From Aporhodopirellula aestuarii (GTDB taxonomy: Bacteria > Planctomycetota > Planctomycetia > Pirellulales > Pirellulaceae): DNA of 64,000 nt. Position 1 is the first letter of the stretch. Each line of letters begins with the position of its first letter. Positions 1 through 8,446 of this stretch are shown here, one piece after another. The notes below the pieces were generated by a model that saw only the letters and a list, made by a program, of their open reading frames with translations, had not been told where the DNA came from and made no database searches. The stretch is from NCBI RefSeq assembly GCF_023701485.1, contig NZ_JAMQBK010000023.1, positions 1 to 64,000 of the forward strand, written 5' to 3'. A program made the translations under genes and the position numbers.

Positions 1-41
1 CGCTACTTTTGAAATCCTTCGGTGGCTACGGCAAAGATGTT

Positions 42-626
42 CTAGCAATCCGCTTCGATCAACTGCCAACTTCCGGTGTCGGTCTCGACTTTCCAGATAT
101 CTGGCATCGCTTCATCGTTCAGCTCCGCCGCCACGAGACTGGCCAGCGGATCTGGGATCACAAACGCGACGACTTGATTGCGGCTTTTTCGCAATACCCG
201 GTTGATCACTTTCATCACGCGTGTGGCCGCGGCGTCGATCGATTCGCCACCGGGCGGGCACACCATTTCCGGATTTTCGGCACCGCTGCGATACAAACGT
301 GGCTGGTTACGACGAATCTCGTCGATCAGCTTTCCGTGCCACAACCCATGGTCCACGTTCCGAAAGCCTTCGATCATCTTGGGCCGCAGATCGCGTCCCT
401 CGACGAGCACAGCCGCGGTTTCACGGGCTGACCCGCACGGGGCATGATAAACCGCGTCGAGGCGAATCCCGGCGAGTTCTTCGGCGAGGTTCTGCACCTG
501 CTCTCTTCCACGCTCACACAAAGGCATGTCGAGCGACCCCTTCATGCGTCCCTGTTCATCGAACGAGGTCGCGCCAGGACGAATCAATATCACGCGAGAC
601 CTCGCGGCAGCTCTCAATGAGATCAT
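42..626 (-). CDS. Histidine-phosphatase-fold protein, probably catalytically dead
   Basis: A 194-residue protein with the layout of the phosphoglycerate mutase/histidine phosphatase superfamily. The N-terminal strand LIRPGAT (residues 14-20) sits where the family has the phospho-accepting RHG motif, and GGESIDAAATRV (about 126-137) matches the family's conserved GES helix. The second catalytic histidine, normally in a VSHG-like strand near the C-terminus, falls at VIPDP (156-160). Both histidines are therefore proline, so phosphoryl transfer through a phosphohistidine looks impossible. The ATG overlaps the stop of the upstream rpe gene by four bases (ATGA), which implies translational coupling. 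The fold assignment is fairly sure. A role as a binding or regulatory pseudo-phosphatase is inference. Confidence 0.8.
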   Translation of the reverse strand: MISLRAAARSRVILIRPGATSFDEQGRMKGSLDMPLCERGREQVQNLAEELAGIRLDAVYHAPCGSARETAAVLVEGRDLRPKMIEGFRNVDHGLWHGKLIDEIRRNQPRLYRSGAENPEMVCPPGGESIDAAATRVMKVINRVLRKSRNQVVAFVIPDPLASLVAAELNDEAMPDIWKVETDTGSWQLIEADC

Positions 627-1330
627 CGTGCACCCCCATTCGCGGACATCATCGCCTCGGTGAGATCCGAAACGGCGGCGGTGTAGTCGTCGCTCGAGAT
701 AATCGCCGAACCGACGACAAATAGGTCACAACCGGCTTCGCGGGCTAGGCCAATGGTGGACGTGTTGATCCCGCCGTCGATTTCGAGCAACAGCTCGGGG
801 CGACGTGAGCGCAATTCCCGGATCCGATCGATTGCGACCGGATTGAACGATTGGCCGCCAAAACCGGCTTCGACGCTCATCACCAGAACCATGTCGACAC
901 AGTCCAAACAGACATCGAGATCGCTCAAAGGCGTTCCCGGATTGATCGCAACGCCGACCCCGACGCCGAGATCACTGATTTTGCCGGCCACATCGACCGG
1001 ATCTTTGACCGCTTCGACGTGGAACGTCAGCAGGTCGGCGCCCGCATCCACCATCGGTTTGGCGTACGCCAACGGATCGCTGATCATGAGATGCACGTCC
1101 AGCGGCATGTCCGTGTGTCGCCGCAGCCCTTCAACGATCGGCATGCCGAAAGTGAGATTGGGAACGAAGTGACCGTCCATCACGTCGAGATGCAAGATCT
1201 CGGTGCCGGCCTCGCGAAGTCGATCGACTTCAGCCATCAAATTGCCGAAATCGCAATTCAGCACGCTAGGCAGAATTGCCGGTCCGGCATCACGAATCGA
1301 ATCGAGCTGGGCTCGGTTCATAAGGTCCAT
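623..1330 (-). CDS. rpe: Ribulose-phosphate 3-epimerase
   Basis: Interconverts D-ribulose 5-phosphate and D-xylulose 5-phosphate in the pentose phosphate pathway; cytoplasmic TIM barrel. Visible signatures are PAILPSVLNCDFGNL at the N-terminus, the metal-binding DVMDGHFVPNLTFG segment, the phosphate-loop GFGGQSF and the catalytic-Asp strand EIDGGI, all in family order. About 235 residues, normal for the family. The frame stays open upstream to 1390, but the extra 20 residues are hydrophobic and not family-like, so I chose the ATG at 1330; the ATG at 1321 is equally possible. Its stop overlaps the start of the following histidine-phosphatase-like gene. rpiB, the other pentose phosphate isomerase, lies at 37.2 kb and is not linked. 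Confidence 0.96.
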   Translation of the reverse strand: MDLMNRAQLDSIRDAGPAILPSVLNCDFGNLMAEVDRLREAGTEILHLDVMDGHFVPNLTFGMPIVEGLRRHTDMPLDVHLMISDPLAYAKPMVDAGADLLTFHVEAVKDPVDVAGKISDLGVGVGVAINPGTPLSDLDVCLDCVDMVLVMSVEAGFGGQSFNPVAIDRIRELRSRRPELLLEIDGGINTSTIGLAREAGCDLFVVGSAIISSDDYTAAVSDLTEAMMSANGGAR

Positions 1331-1807
1331 TCCAACGAGGATCGAAACCACTGAAACAGCGGGGAAAAACCACAACGGAACGCTTTTCAAGAACCGTGGT
1401 CCTTGGTGGGGAACGCGCCGCCTGACGTTTCCTGGTCAGTGTCTTGAGAGTCTTCGGGCACCGCCCTCAGATTCTGAACACCCGTCAACTGATTCGACCG
1501 GTACTCACTCTCACCCGACCCCGGCCCATTTGCCAGAGTCGAGATCAAGATTGGGTAGTGATGGCTGGGTTGTCAATCACTTGATTTTTGGCGGAGCGAC
1601 GACAAATTCGATCTCGATTTGGATCTCGCCGTAATTTCATGACTAACGGAAAAGTGAAAACGCCGATTCGGTAAAAAAAGACGCCCCTAAAATTCTTACA
1701 TCTTTCGCAGTCCGGATACGTTGGCCGGTGCCCTGGTCGCGCTTCGACGGAATCCTCCCAAGTGGTAACGGGTATGCCGATTACAAGATTCGTTGGGACA
1801 TTCACCC

Positions 1808-1836
1808 TTGGGAGATAACGCTTGACAGGGTATACC
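1808..1836 (+). promoter_or_regulatory. Candidate sigma-70-type promoter for the RG-rich protein gene
   Basis: TTGGGA at 1808-1813 and TATACC at 1831-1836 are separated by 17 bases. Each matches four of six consensus positions. It would give a leader of roughly 65 bases before the ATG at 1910 and would place the hairpin at 1863-1887 inside the mRNA. Weak evidence, from spacing and position only. Confidence 0.3.
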
Positions 1837-1862
1837 TACGAGGAAACAACCTCACACAACTG

Positions 1863-1887
1863 ATCGGCGGTGGATTCTCCCGCCGAT
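1863..1887 (+). promoter_or_regulatory. Leader hairpin just upstream of the RG-rich protein start
   Basis: Perfect inverted repeat: ATCGGCGG (1863-1870), a nine-base loop, then CCGCCGAT (1880-1887). It ends 22 bases before the ATG at 1910, close enough to affect ribosome access. No U-tract follows, so it is not an intrinsic terminator. The gene product looks like an RNA- or nucleic-acid-binding disordered protein, so feedback control is conceivable, but this is inference. Confidence 0.4.
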
Positions 1888-1909
1888 TCCAATCGGATTT
1901 TCTATCCCC

Positions 1910-3724
1910 ATGCCCGATAATTGGAACATTCTCGCCAGCCTGCTGGGTACACCACGTCCCCCAGAGCCGGCAGAAGTTAAGCAGGACGACCCCCAAGTGG
2001 AGTCCGAACCCGCGGAAAAAGAAGTCGCTGCTGAAACGACGCCCGACGCCGCCGAAACCGCCAGCCCCGAACAGTCTGAAGCGAGCGACTCCAGTCGCTC
2101 CAGCTTGCGATCGGCCCACTCCGCTCCTTCGAGCGAATCGGACTCAAGCGAACCTGACTCTAGCGAATCGGATCTCGATGTTCTCGAAGCATTGACGGCT
2201 GTCCAACCGCCGCCGAAGTTGCCTGGATTCGGTATCCCTGACGATGAACCGTCGGTTACTCCGGCAAAAGCAGAAACGGCCAGTTTCGCCTCCGCTGAAG
2301 CTGAAATCAAACAACGTGAATCGCAATTGAGTGCGGGGCGAAGCTCCCGCTCGAGCAGCGAGACTCGCCAACACACCGCTTCGGGAGATACCCGCAGCAC
2401 CGAACGGAGTTCCGGCCGGCCACCACGACGCTCCGGTTTCGCTGACGGGCTCGGAGTCGTTTCCGCTGAGGATGACGATGATCTCTTGGACGAACCGTTC
2501 GGCTTCGTTGACGAAGATGACGACGCGGAAGCTGAAGACGACTCACCATCGGCGACGACCAGCAGCCCCGCTTCCCGCGGTGAACGGTCGACCGGTCGTG
2601 GCGACGATAAATCCAAAGCCGACTCGCCATCACGCGGCAACCGCGACGACTCGCCTCGTGAAGCACAGCCCCCGCGTGGCCGCGGTCGACGTGGCCAACG
2701 TCAACGGATGAGCGAAGACGATCTGGCCGGAATGTCTGTCGGTGAAAGCACCAGCTCAGGCCCGTCTCGCGAACAAGACACAGCCCCCGCCGACAACGAC
2801 TCGCGATCTCGGTCACGTGGGCGATCCCGTCGTGGCGGTGGACGCGATGAAGAAAATACATCGGAAGAACGCGGACGGGGCGGTCGCGGACGATCACGAG
2901 ATCGAGACGACGATTTCGGCGTGACGGTTGTCGCCAAGGAATCCTCAGAGACTCCCGAGCGAGACTCCGACACCACTGAGTCACCCCGCCGCTCACGACG
3001 AGGACGTGGCCGTGGCCGCGGTGATTCTCGTCGCGGTGAACGCGAAAGCTCCACCCAACCGGCTGCTCGGACCCGTGAACCGGTTCTCGACGACGAGGAC
3101 GACAGCGATGTCGGGTTCGCCGCTGACCTGTTCGACGACTTGGATTCGGTTGACACGTCCGACGATTTCGGCGTGGAATCGGGTGCCGCTCGATCCTCCT
3201 CTCGCGGCGACAGCGATGACGAAGACGGCCCTCGCGCCGGACGACGGTCGCGACGCGGCGGTCGACGTCGCGGACGACGCGGTGCCGGCTCAGCTGAAAG
3301 CGGTGACACCGAAACAGCCGCGCGGGCCTCGAAGCCATCCGACGAATTACCACGCTCGGCGTTCGACGATGACCTCGAAGACGATGACGAAATCGAAACG
3401 ATCCGTCGCGGTCAGACCGCAGCCGAATCGAGCGATCGAGGTCGCAAAGACGACGATAGCGGACAGGACCGACCACGACGTGGCGGCCGAGGCCGTGGAC
3501 GTGACCGCGATTCCCGAGACCGGGATTCGCGAGACCGCGACTCACGCTCGGACGTATCGGCAGCAGGCCAAGACTTCCCGACTTGGCACACCATCGTCAA
3601 CGCCATGGTCGATAAAAACCTCAGCGGTCGACGCGGTGGCGGAGGCGGCGGCCCTCGAGGTGGAGGCAGCAGCGGCGGCGGACGTGGAAACACGTCAAAC
3701 GGTTCACGAGGCCGACGTCGATAA
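1910..3724 (+). CDS. Large disordered Arg/Asp/Ser/Gly-rich protein with RG/RGG segments
   Basis: A 604-residue protein of extreme low complexity. I recognise no enzymatic domain. The N-terminus (MPDNWNILASLLGTPRP) and a short segment near the C-terminus (FPTWHTIVNAMVDKNL, about residues 553-568) look ordered. Between them run acidic Ser/Asp/Glu blocks alternating with Arg-rich blocks (GRGRGRG, RRGGRRRGRRG), and the tail is Gly-rich with RGG motifs ending in SRGRRR. Such RG/RGG and RS-like sequence is typical of RNA-binding or condensate-forming regions such as RNase E tails. There is no signal peptide, so it is probably cytoplasmic. Codon use follows its neighbours, and the long open frames on the other strand are composition artefacts. 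Real gene: likely. Function: unknown. Confidence 0.8.
   Translation: MPDNWNILASLLGTPRPPEPAEVKQDDPQVESEPAEKEVAAETTPDAAETASPEQSEASDSSRSSLRSAHSAPSSESDSSEPDSSESDLDVLEALTAVQPPPKLPGFGIPDDEPSVTPAKAETASFASAEAEIKQRESQLSAGRSSRSSSETRQHTASGDTRSTERSSGRPPRRSGFADGLGVVSAEDDDDLLDEPFGFVDEDDDAEAEDDSPSATTSSPASRGERSTGRGDDKSKADSPSRGNRDDSPREAQPPRGRGRRGQRQRMSEDDLAGMSVGESTSSGPSREQDTAPADNDSRSRSRGRSRRGGGRDEENTSEERGRGGRGRSRDRDDDFGVTVVAKESSETPERDSDTTESPRRSRRGRGRGRGDSRRGERESSTQPAARTREPVLDDEDDSDVGFAADLFDDLDSVDTSDDFGVESGAARSSSRGDSDDEDGPRAGRRSRRGGRRRGRRGAGSAESGDTETAARASKPSDELPRSAFDDDLEDDDEIETIRRGQTAAESSDRGRKDDDSGQDRPRRGGRGRGRDRDSRDRDSRDRDSRSDVSAAGQDFPTWHTIVNAMVDKNLSGRRGGGGGGPRGGGSSGGGRGNTSNGSRGRRR
3500..3544 (+). repeat. Three tandem 15-bp units encoding RDRDS
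   Basis: Units 3500-3514, 3515-3529 and 3530-3544 each encode Arg-Asp-Arg-Asp-Ser inside the RG-rich protein gene. They differ at synonymous positions, so they are an older expansion under protein-level constraint, not a fresh slippage event. The in-frame unit length would let copy number change without breaking the gene. Confidence 0.8.
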
Positions 3725-3790
3725 ACCATCGGCCTCTTTCCAAAACAATCCAGTAACGATCCATCATCAATTAGCAAGGAACTCTACGAC

Positions 3791-4702
3791 GTGTTTAAGA
3801 ATTTTTGTCCTCAAGCCCTCGGTATCAACGGCCGCCAAAGCGAACTCATTGAATTGGCACTGACCTATGCCTTCCGTGGCATGGATATCGACATGCACGA
3901 CATGCTGCGTCGCTCGCAACGGTCATCGTTCGAAGAAGCTTCGAAGTACCTCAAGGCTGCAGACATTCGCATCGGTACGTTTACCCTGGCGCTTAACCTC
4001 GACGCAGACGACGATGCGTTCGCCGCGAGCGTCGCAACATTGCATCCGCTCAGCGAAATCGCACAGCAACTCGAAGTGGACCGCGCCCTGATTCGCGTTC
4101 CTGCCGCCACGGATCGTCTTCCGTTTAACGAATTCTTCGACGTGCAACGCAGCCGGATCAGCCAAATCGCTGACGTCCTCGGCGCTCGCGACATCAAACT
4201 CGGCGTTGGCTTCCGGGCTGGCAAAGAGCACATCGAAGGCAAGCAGTTCCCGTTCATCTCGAAGGTCGAAACCTTCCGCGCACTCGTCGATGCGATTCCG
4301 AGCGTCGGATACCTCATCGACACCTGGGACTGGATCGTCGGCGAAGGAGCCATGGATCAATTCAGCGAAATCCCAGGCGAGAAGATTGTCGCCGTTCGCT
4401 TGGGCTCGATCCCTGAAGACGTCGAACCGAGTGCGGCAACCACCCACGATCGAATCCTGCCGGAACTGCACGGACCGCTCGATCACGTCAAGGTCGTCAA
4501 GCACCTCAACGAAGGCAACTTCGCTGGCCCGATCAGCCCGACGGCTTCGACGCTGCAGTACAAGGGACAAACTCGCGAGTTCCTCGTGCAAAAAGCACAA
4601 GAAGCAATCGACGCGATCTGCAAAGAAGCCGGCATGACCGTCGCTCCGTTGCCGATGGACTTGATCGAAGACATCCCTTACGAACCGACCCCGATGATCT
4701 AA
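3791..4702 (+). CDS. Sugar phosphate isomerase/epimerase-like TIM-barrel protein
   Basis: A 303-residue protein resembling the xylose isomerase-like TIM-barrel superfamily: an N-terminal segment with IELALTYAFRGMDIDMHDML, a middle strand LGVGFRAGKEHIEG and a later strand SVGYLIDTWDW, where this superfamily usually places metal ligands. Ordinary sugar isomerases have Glu/Asp/His ligands at the ends of strands 5-8; here candidates are present, but I cannot assign a complete metal site. Start is GTG at 3791, with AAGGA about ten bases upstream, beginning MFKNFCPQALG. It lies 66 bases after the RG-rich gene and may be co-transcribed. Substrate unknown. Confidence 0.8.
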   Translation: MFKNFCPQALGINGRQSELIELALTYAFRGMDIDMHDMLRRSQRSSFEEASKYLKAADIRIGTFTLALNLDADDDAFAASVATLHPLSEIAQQLEVDRALIRVPAATDRLPFNEFFDVQRSRISQIADVLGARDIKLGVGFRAGKEHIEGKQFPFISKVETFRALVDAIPSVGYLIDTWDWIVGEGAMDQFSEIPGEKIVAVRLGSIPEDVEPSAATTHDRILPELHGPLDHVKVVKHLNEGNFAGPISPTASTLQYKGQTREFLVQKAQEAIDAICKEAGMTVAPLPMDLIEDIPYEPTPMI

Positions 4703-4871
4703 GTGGCAAACAAAGCTCGCGTACCACTCCGACTTATACTTGGAGTTCCCGCGGCTTGGAAAGCCACAAAGTCTTTCAGTTGTTCGAGTACAGAGCGAAA
4801 CTCATCATGGGTTTCGCTCACCCGACACCTGAAAGCAGACCAAGCATTTGAACGGTTGGAGCCCTGGCCCC

Positions 4872-4903
4872 AACTCACTCGGATGAGCGAGCGGAGTTTT
4901 TTT
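4872..4903 (+). terminator. Likely intrinsic terminator
   Basis: AACTC (4872-4876) pairs with GAGTT (4894-4898), and inside it CTCG (4878-4881) pairs with CGAG (4888-4891) around a six-base loop. A run of seven T follows (4897-4903). It lies 170 bases after the sugar isomerase-like gene and 64 bases before the truncated haemoglobin gene, separating the two transcripts. Confidence 0.55.
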
Positions 4904-4966
4904 GATGCCTGCGTCTTATCCGCTCGGACATGCCCCTACTAGCTGCACTGTTTTGAGATTCATTCG

Positions 4967-5350
4967 ATGAGCGAAGCGGAACCTGATCTTCTGACCCAAC
5001 TCGGCGGAACCGAGGGACTGCGGCGAGTCGTCGACGAAATGTACGTTCGCGTACTCGCCGACAAAGACCTGAGCCATTTCTTCGAGGGTGTCGAAATGGA
5101 CAAACTCGTTCGGATGCAGACCGAGTTCATGGCCTCGATCACGTCGGGTGACATCAACTACACGGGTGCCGACCTTACACGCGTCCACCAAGGACGAGGC
5201 ATCACCAGGCAGCACTTCTCGCAGTTCGTCGGTCATTTCACCGCGGCATTGCAATCGCACGACGTCACCCCGCATGCCATCGACCAAGTGCTCGGAACAC
5301 TCGCCATGTACAGCGATAAAATCACAGGCACCACCAACGTCGACGGCTGA
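4967..5350 (+). CDS. Group I truncated haemoglobin
   Basis: A 127-residue haem protein of the trHbN type; family members bind O2 or NO and often serve in NO detoxification or redox sensing. Visible features are LLTQLGGTEGLRRVVDEMYVRV at the N-terminus (helices A/B with the GG turn), FFEGVEMDKL, and GADLTRVHQGRGITRQHF, which contains the conserved His-Gln pair and the region of the proximal F8 histidine, followed by FVGHF. Length is normal for the family. The gene stands alone between a terminator-like hairpin and a long non-coding stretch. Ligand chemistry cannot be read from the sequence. Confidence 0.93.
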   Translation: MSEAEPDLLTQLGGTEGLRRVVDEMYVRVLADKDLSHFFEGVEMDKLVRMQTEFMASITSGDINYTGADLTRVHQGRGITRQHFSQFVGHFTAALQSHDVTPHAIDQVLGTLAMYSDKITGTTNVDG

Positions 5351-6039
5351 TCGCAGAAACGTACAAACCTGCGACTTGGATCTTGCCGGGTGGTTGATCA
5401 ATCGCCTCGATCACTGCATAGCCTGACAGCACTCGCTTGCAATACCGACGTGCTCGCAGATTGCGAGTGCGTTGGCGAACCTAGAGATAGGGTTGCCAGA
5501 ACCGGAGGGCCCGCGCCCAATCGCAAAAAAACTAGCGGTACGGCGTGGACGGACGTGTCTCACTCGACGCATTCATGCTGACAAAGCATGAGCTTGAGCA
5601 ACAAGCCAATTCTTAACCAAACGTTTCGCTAGCATTCAGCTTTGCGGCGAACGTTGCGTTCGCTGATTGAGGGGCACAGCCCCGTCAATTCGCCCGGCCC
5701 TGTCTTGCCGAGCCCTGTCTTGCCGAGCCCTGTCTTGCCGAGCCCTGTCTTGCCGAACTCTGTCCTGCCGTGCCCATCGGGTTGGTTCAGACGTTACAAC
5801 ATAAACACAGGGCCGACGGCCCAGCCGGGTAGCATTGGTCGACGAGCAGCCCGACAACTCGCGAAACCTCACGACGCGTCAACGTGGGACCGGACCAGAG
5901 GCCACACTAGTCCACTCGCTCCTTGACAAACCTGGATGCTGTTCGCGTGGCGACGTACCATCGACGCATCCCCCGCTTAGGCACGTCGTTTGCGGATGCA
6001 TGAGTCTCCTATCTCCCACCGAACCGCTGCAGATTAGCC
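5351..6039. other. Long non-coding stretch before egtD
   Basis: About 690 bases with no supportable gene. It holds the 15-bp tandem array at 5698-5772 and a small inverted repeat: CACTCGC at 5430-5436 with GCGAGTG at 5463-5469, or alternatively CTCGC/GCGAG around AGATT. TTGACA at 5923-5928 could be a -35 element for egtD, but no convincing -10 follows. No tRNA, riboswitch or small ORF with a credible start is seen. Confidence 0.6.
5698..5772. repeat. 15-bp tandem repeat, five units
   Basis: Unit CCCTGTCTTGCCGAG. The first three copies (5698-5712, 5713-5727, 5728-5742) are identical, the fourth (5743-5757) differs in its last base, and the fifth (5758-5772) is degenerate. It lies in non-coding DNA. 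The units abut without spacers, so this is not a CRISPR. The near-identity suggests recent slippage, a minisatellite-like locus that may vary between strains. Confidence 0.9.
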
Positions 6040-7074
6040 ATGACTTACTCGCCTGTCACCTCTCGTCCGCGGCAAACTGCGGCGGACACCTCGACAACCG
6101 CATCCTTTGGTGCCTCCCGACGTAAGAACGCAACCCAGGTCGAATCCCATGAATTCACCGCAGACGTCATTGAAGGGCTTTCACAAACTCCCAAGCGATT
6201 GCATTGCAAACACCTGTACGATCGTCGCGGGTCGCAACTGTTTGATCAAATTTGCGAACTGAGTGAGTATTACCCGACCCGCACCGAACTAGCGATCATG
6301 AATCGGAATGTGGACGCGATCGCGGACCAAATTGGTTCCAACGCGACACTCGTGGAACTCGGCAGCGGTAGCAGCCAAAAAACTCGCATCCTCCTAGACC
6401 ATCTTCGCGAGCCAGCCGCTTATCTTCCCGTTGATATCTCGCGGGGACATCTGCTGGAAACGGCGACCAGACTTCGGGTCGAACATCCCGGTCTCGACAT
6501 TCATCCGCTCGTCGCGGATTTCACCCAACCGATTCAAATCCCTCCCTCGGTACGCGGTGAAAAAGTCTGCGTGTACTTTCCCGGATCGACGATCGGCAAC
6601 CTTGAATCACAAGACGCGCTGAAACTCTTTCGAAACATCCACGATTTGGTTGGCCCTAAGGGAGGTTTGTTGATCGGTTTCGATTTACAGAAAGACACTG
6701 ATGTCCTTCACGCTGCCTACAATGACTCGCAAGGCATTACCGCAGCCTTCAACTTGAACCTGCTGCATCGGATCAATCGCGAGGCCTGTGGCGAATTCAA
6801 TGTTAGCCAATTCGAACACCTCGCCGTTTACGACCAAACACATGGACGCATTGAGATCTCGATTGTCAGCACATGCGATCAAACGACTCATGTCGCCGGA
6901 CACAAATTCCACTTTATAAAAGGCGAACGAATTCACACCGAATACTCGCACAAGTATACGATTGAGGGTTTCCGTGACATGGCCGCCGCGACCGACTTCA
7001 CCGCCCGCGAAGTATGGACGGATGAACGGGAATGGTTTGCAGTGATGTACCTGGAATCAAACGATGGCAACTGA
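6040..7074 (+). CDS. egtD: L-histidine N-alpha-methyltransferase (ergothioneine synthesis)
   Basis: Transfers three methyl groups from S-adenosylmethionine to histidine, giving hercynine, the first step of ergothioneine synthesis. The 344-residue protein shows the family hallmarks: HLYDRRGSQLFDQICELSEYYPTR (about 59-82, substrate-binding region), the SAM loop VELGSGSSQKTR (about 105-116), VYFPGSTIGNLE (about 182-193) and a C-terminal EVWTDEREWFAVMYLE. The first 35 residues are low-complexity and may not all be translated. The stop overlaps the egtB start by 11 bases, so the two are translationally coupled. Confidence 0.95.
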   Translation: MTYSPVTSRPRQTAADTSTTASFGASRRKNATQVESHEFTADVIEGLSQTPKRLHCKHLYDRRGSQLFDQICELSEYYPTRTELAIMNRNVDAIADQIGSNATLVELGSGSSQKTRILLDHLREPAAYLPVDISRGHLLETATRLRVEHPGLDIHPLVADFTQPIQIPPSVRGEKVCVYFPGSTIGNLESQDALKLFRNIHDLVGPKGGLLIGFDLQKDTDVLHAAYNDSQGITAAFNLNLLHRINREACGEFNVSQFEHLAVYDQTHGRIEISIVSTCDQTTHVAGHKFHFIKGERIHTEYSHKYTIEGFRDMAAATDFTAREVWTDEREWFAVMYLESNDGN

Positions 7075-8368
7075 GACGCAAACAGCAGAACAAACATCGC
7101 AACGGCTAACCGATGCGACCACGAAGGCAAGCAGCGAATCGATAAAGGATCGTTATCGCCGCGTTCGCGAACTGAGCATGCGGATCGCAGCGCCGCTTTC
7201 AGCCGAAGACTGCGCCATCCAATCCATGCCCGACGCCAGCCCGACGCGGTGGCATCTGGCGCACACGACTTGGTTCTTTGAAACGTTTTTATTAAAAGAA
7301 CGCCCAGGGTTTGCCCCCTTCAACCCGAGCTTCGAACGTCTCTTCAACTCGTACTACAACTCCGTCGGTCAGCCATTCCCTCGCAACCGGCGTGGCCAAA
7401 TTTCACGCCCCGGGCTCAACGAAACGATCGACTACCGCCGGCATGTGGACGATGCCGTAACGGAACTCCTGAGCGAAAGCGAATTGTCCCCATCGCAGTT
7501 GTCGGTGCTCGAACTCGGCCTCAACCACGAACAGCAACACCAGGAATTGATGTTCACCGACGTCAAACACGCCCTGGCGTCTAACCCGTTGCACCCGATC
7601 TACGCTGAAGACCCGTTCGACTCCACAACCGCACCAAAAGCGTCGCCGCTACGATGGCGGTCCTCTGATGAAACCATCGTCGAAGTCGGACACGACGGTA
7701 ATGGATTCGCGTACGACAACGAAGGCCCACGGCACCGCGAACTCATTCACCCACATCAAATGGCGTCGCGATGCGTGACCAATCGCGAATACTTGGAATT
7801 CATTCACGATGGCGGTTACCGACAACCCGAATACTGGTTGTCGCTGGGTTGGGACGCAGTCAATCAGCACGGTTGGGAGGCCCCGCTGCACTGGATTTCG
7901 CAAAACGGCGATTGGCACCAATTCACACTTTCCGGCGTGCGCCCGCTCGTTTTGGACGAACCCGTTTGCCATGTGAGTTACTTCGAAGCCGACGCGTTTG
8001 CGCGGTGGAGTGGCAAGCGGTTGCCCACCGAATTCGAATGGGAACACGCCGCGTCCGGTGACACAACAGGCGAAATTTTCTGTGATAAACTGTTGCAGTC
8101 GGGCGGCGTTGTTCATCCGCGTGTCACCGGCGACAGCGATTTTCTCGGGAACGTTTGGGAATGGACAGCGAGCCAGTACCTACCCTATCCCGGATATCGT
8201 CCAGTCGGCGGCGCCCTCGGTGAATACAACGGAAAGTTCATGTGTAACCAATTCGTGCTCCGGGGCGGGTCCTGCGCGACATCGTCGGACCACATTCGAT
8301 TGAGCTACCGTAACTTCTTCCCACCCGACGCTCGCTGGCAATTTGCCGGGATCCGTTTGGCTCAGTGA
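7064..8368 (+). CDS. egtB: Hercynine oxygenase / sulfoxide synthase EgtB
   Basis: Non-haem iron enzyme that couples hercynine to a thiol (gamma-glutamylcysteine or cysteine, depending on subtype) with O2 to form the ergothioneine sulfoxide precursor. The 434 residues have an N-terminal DinB-like domain with the iron-ligand segments HLAHTTWFFETF (about 64-75) and HEQQHQEL (about 155-162), and a C-terminal sulfatase-modifying-factor domain with LPTEFEWEHAASG, GNVWEWTASQY and LRGGSCATSSDHIR. It overlaps egtD. No egtA, egtC or egtE is nearby, which is compatible with a subtype that uses cysteine directly, but the subtype cannot be settled here. Confidence 0.94.
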   Translation: MATETQTAEQTSQRLTDATTKASSESIKDRYRRVRELSMRIAAPLSAEDCAIQSMPDASPTRWHLAHTTWFFETFLLKERPGFAPFNPSFERLFNSYYNSVGQPFPRNRRGQISRPGLNETIDYRRHVDDAVTELLSESELSPSQLSVLELGLNHEQQHQELMFTDVKHALASNPLHPIYAEDPFDSTTAPKASPLRWRSSDETIVEVGHDGNGFAYDNEGPRHRELIHPHQMASRCVTNREYLEFIHDGGYRQPEYWLSLGWDAVNQHGWEAPLHWISQNGDWHQFTLSGVRPLVLDEPVCHVSYFEADAFARWSGKRLPTEFEWEHAASGDTTGEIFCDKLLQSGGVVHPRVTGDSDFLGNVWEWTASQYLPYPGYRPVGGALGEYNGKFMCNQFVLRGGSCATSSDHIRLSYRNFFPPDARWQFAGIRLAQ

Positions 8369-8446
8369 TCAAGAGGTGGCGACTCTTTGGTGCAGTCCTA
8401 AACGCTTCCACCACGCACATGCCCCTGTTGCTGAGAGCCCGTCATT

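Larger units (their letters stand above)
1331..1909. other. Intergenic region between divergent genes rpe and the RG-rich protein
   Basis: About 580 bases without a supportable gene. It must hold the promoters of both divergent genes. The right part (about 1640-1700) is AT-richer than its surroundings. A candidate promoter at 1808-1836 and a strong hairpin at 1863-1887 are listed separately. No RNA gene was recognised. Confidence 0.6.

Noticed and set aside
2307-3545. 412-codon minus-strand frame over the RG-rich gene
   Set aside because: Mirror of the Arg/Asp codon repeats in the plus-strand gene; composition-driven, with no ordered segments at its ends.
5698-5772. Considered as a CRISPR-like array
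   Set aside because: Repeat units abut directly with no spacers and no cas genes are in the window.
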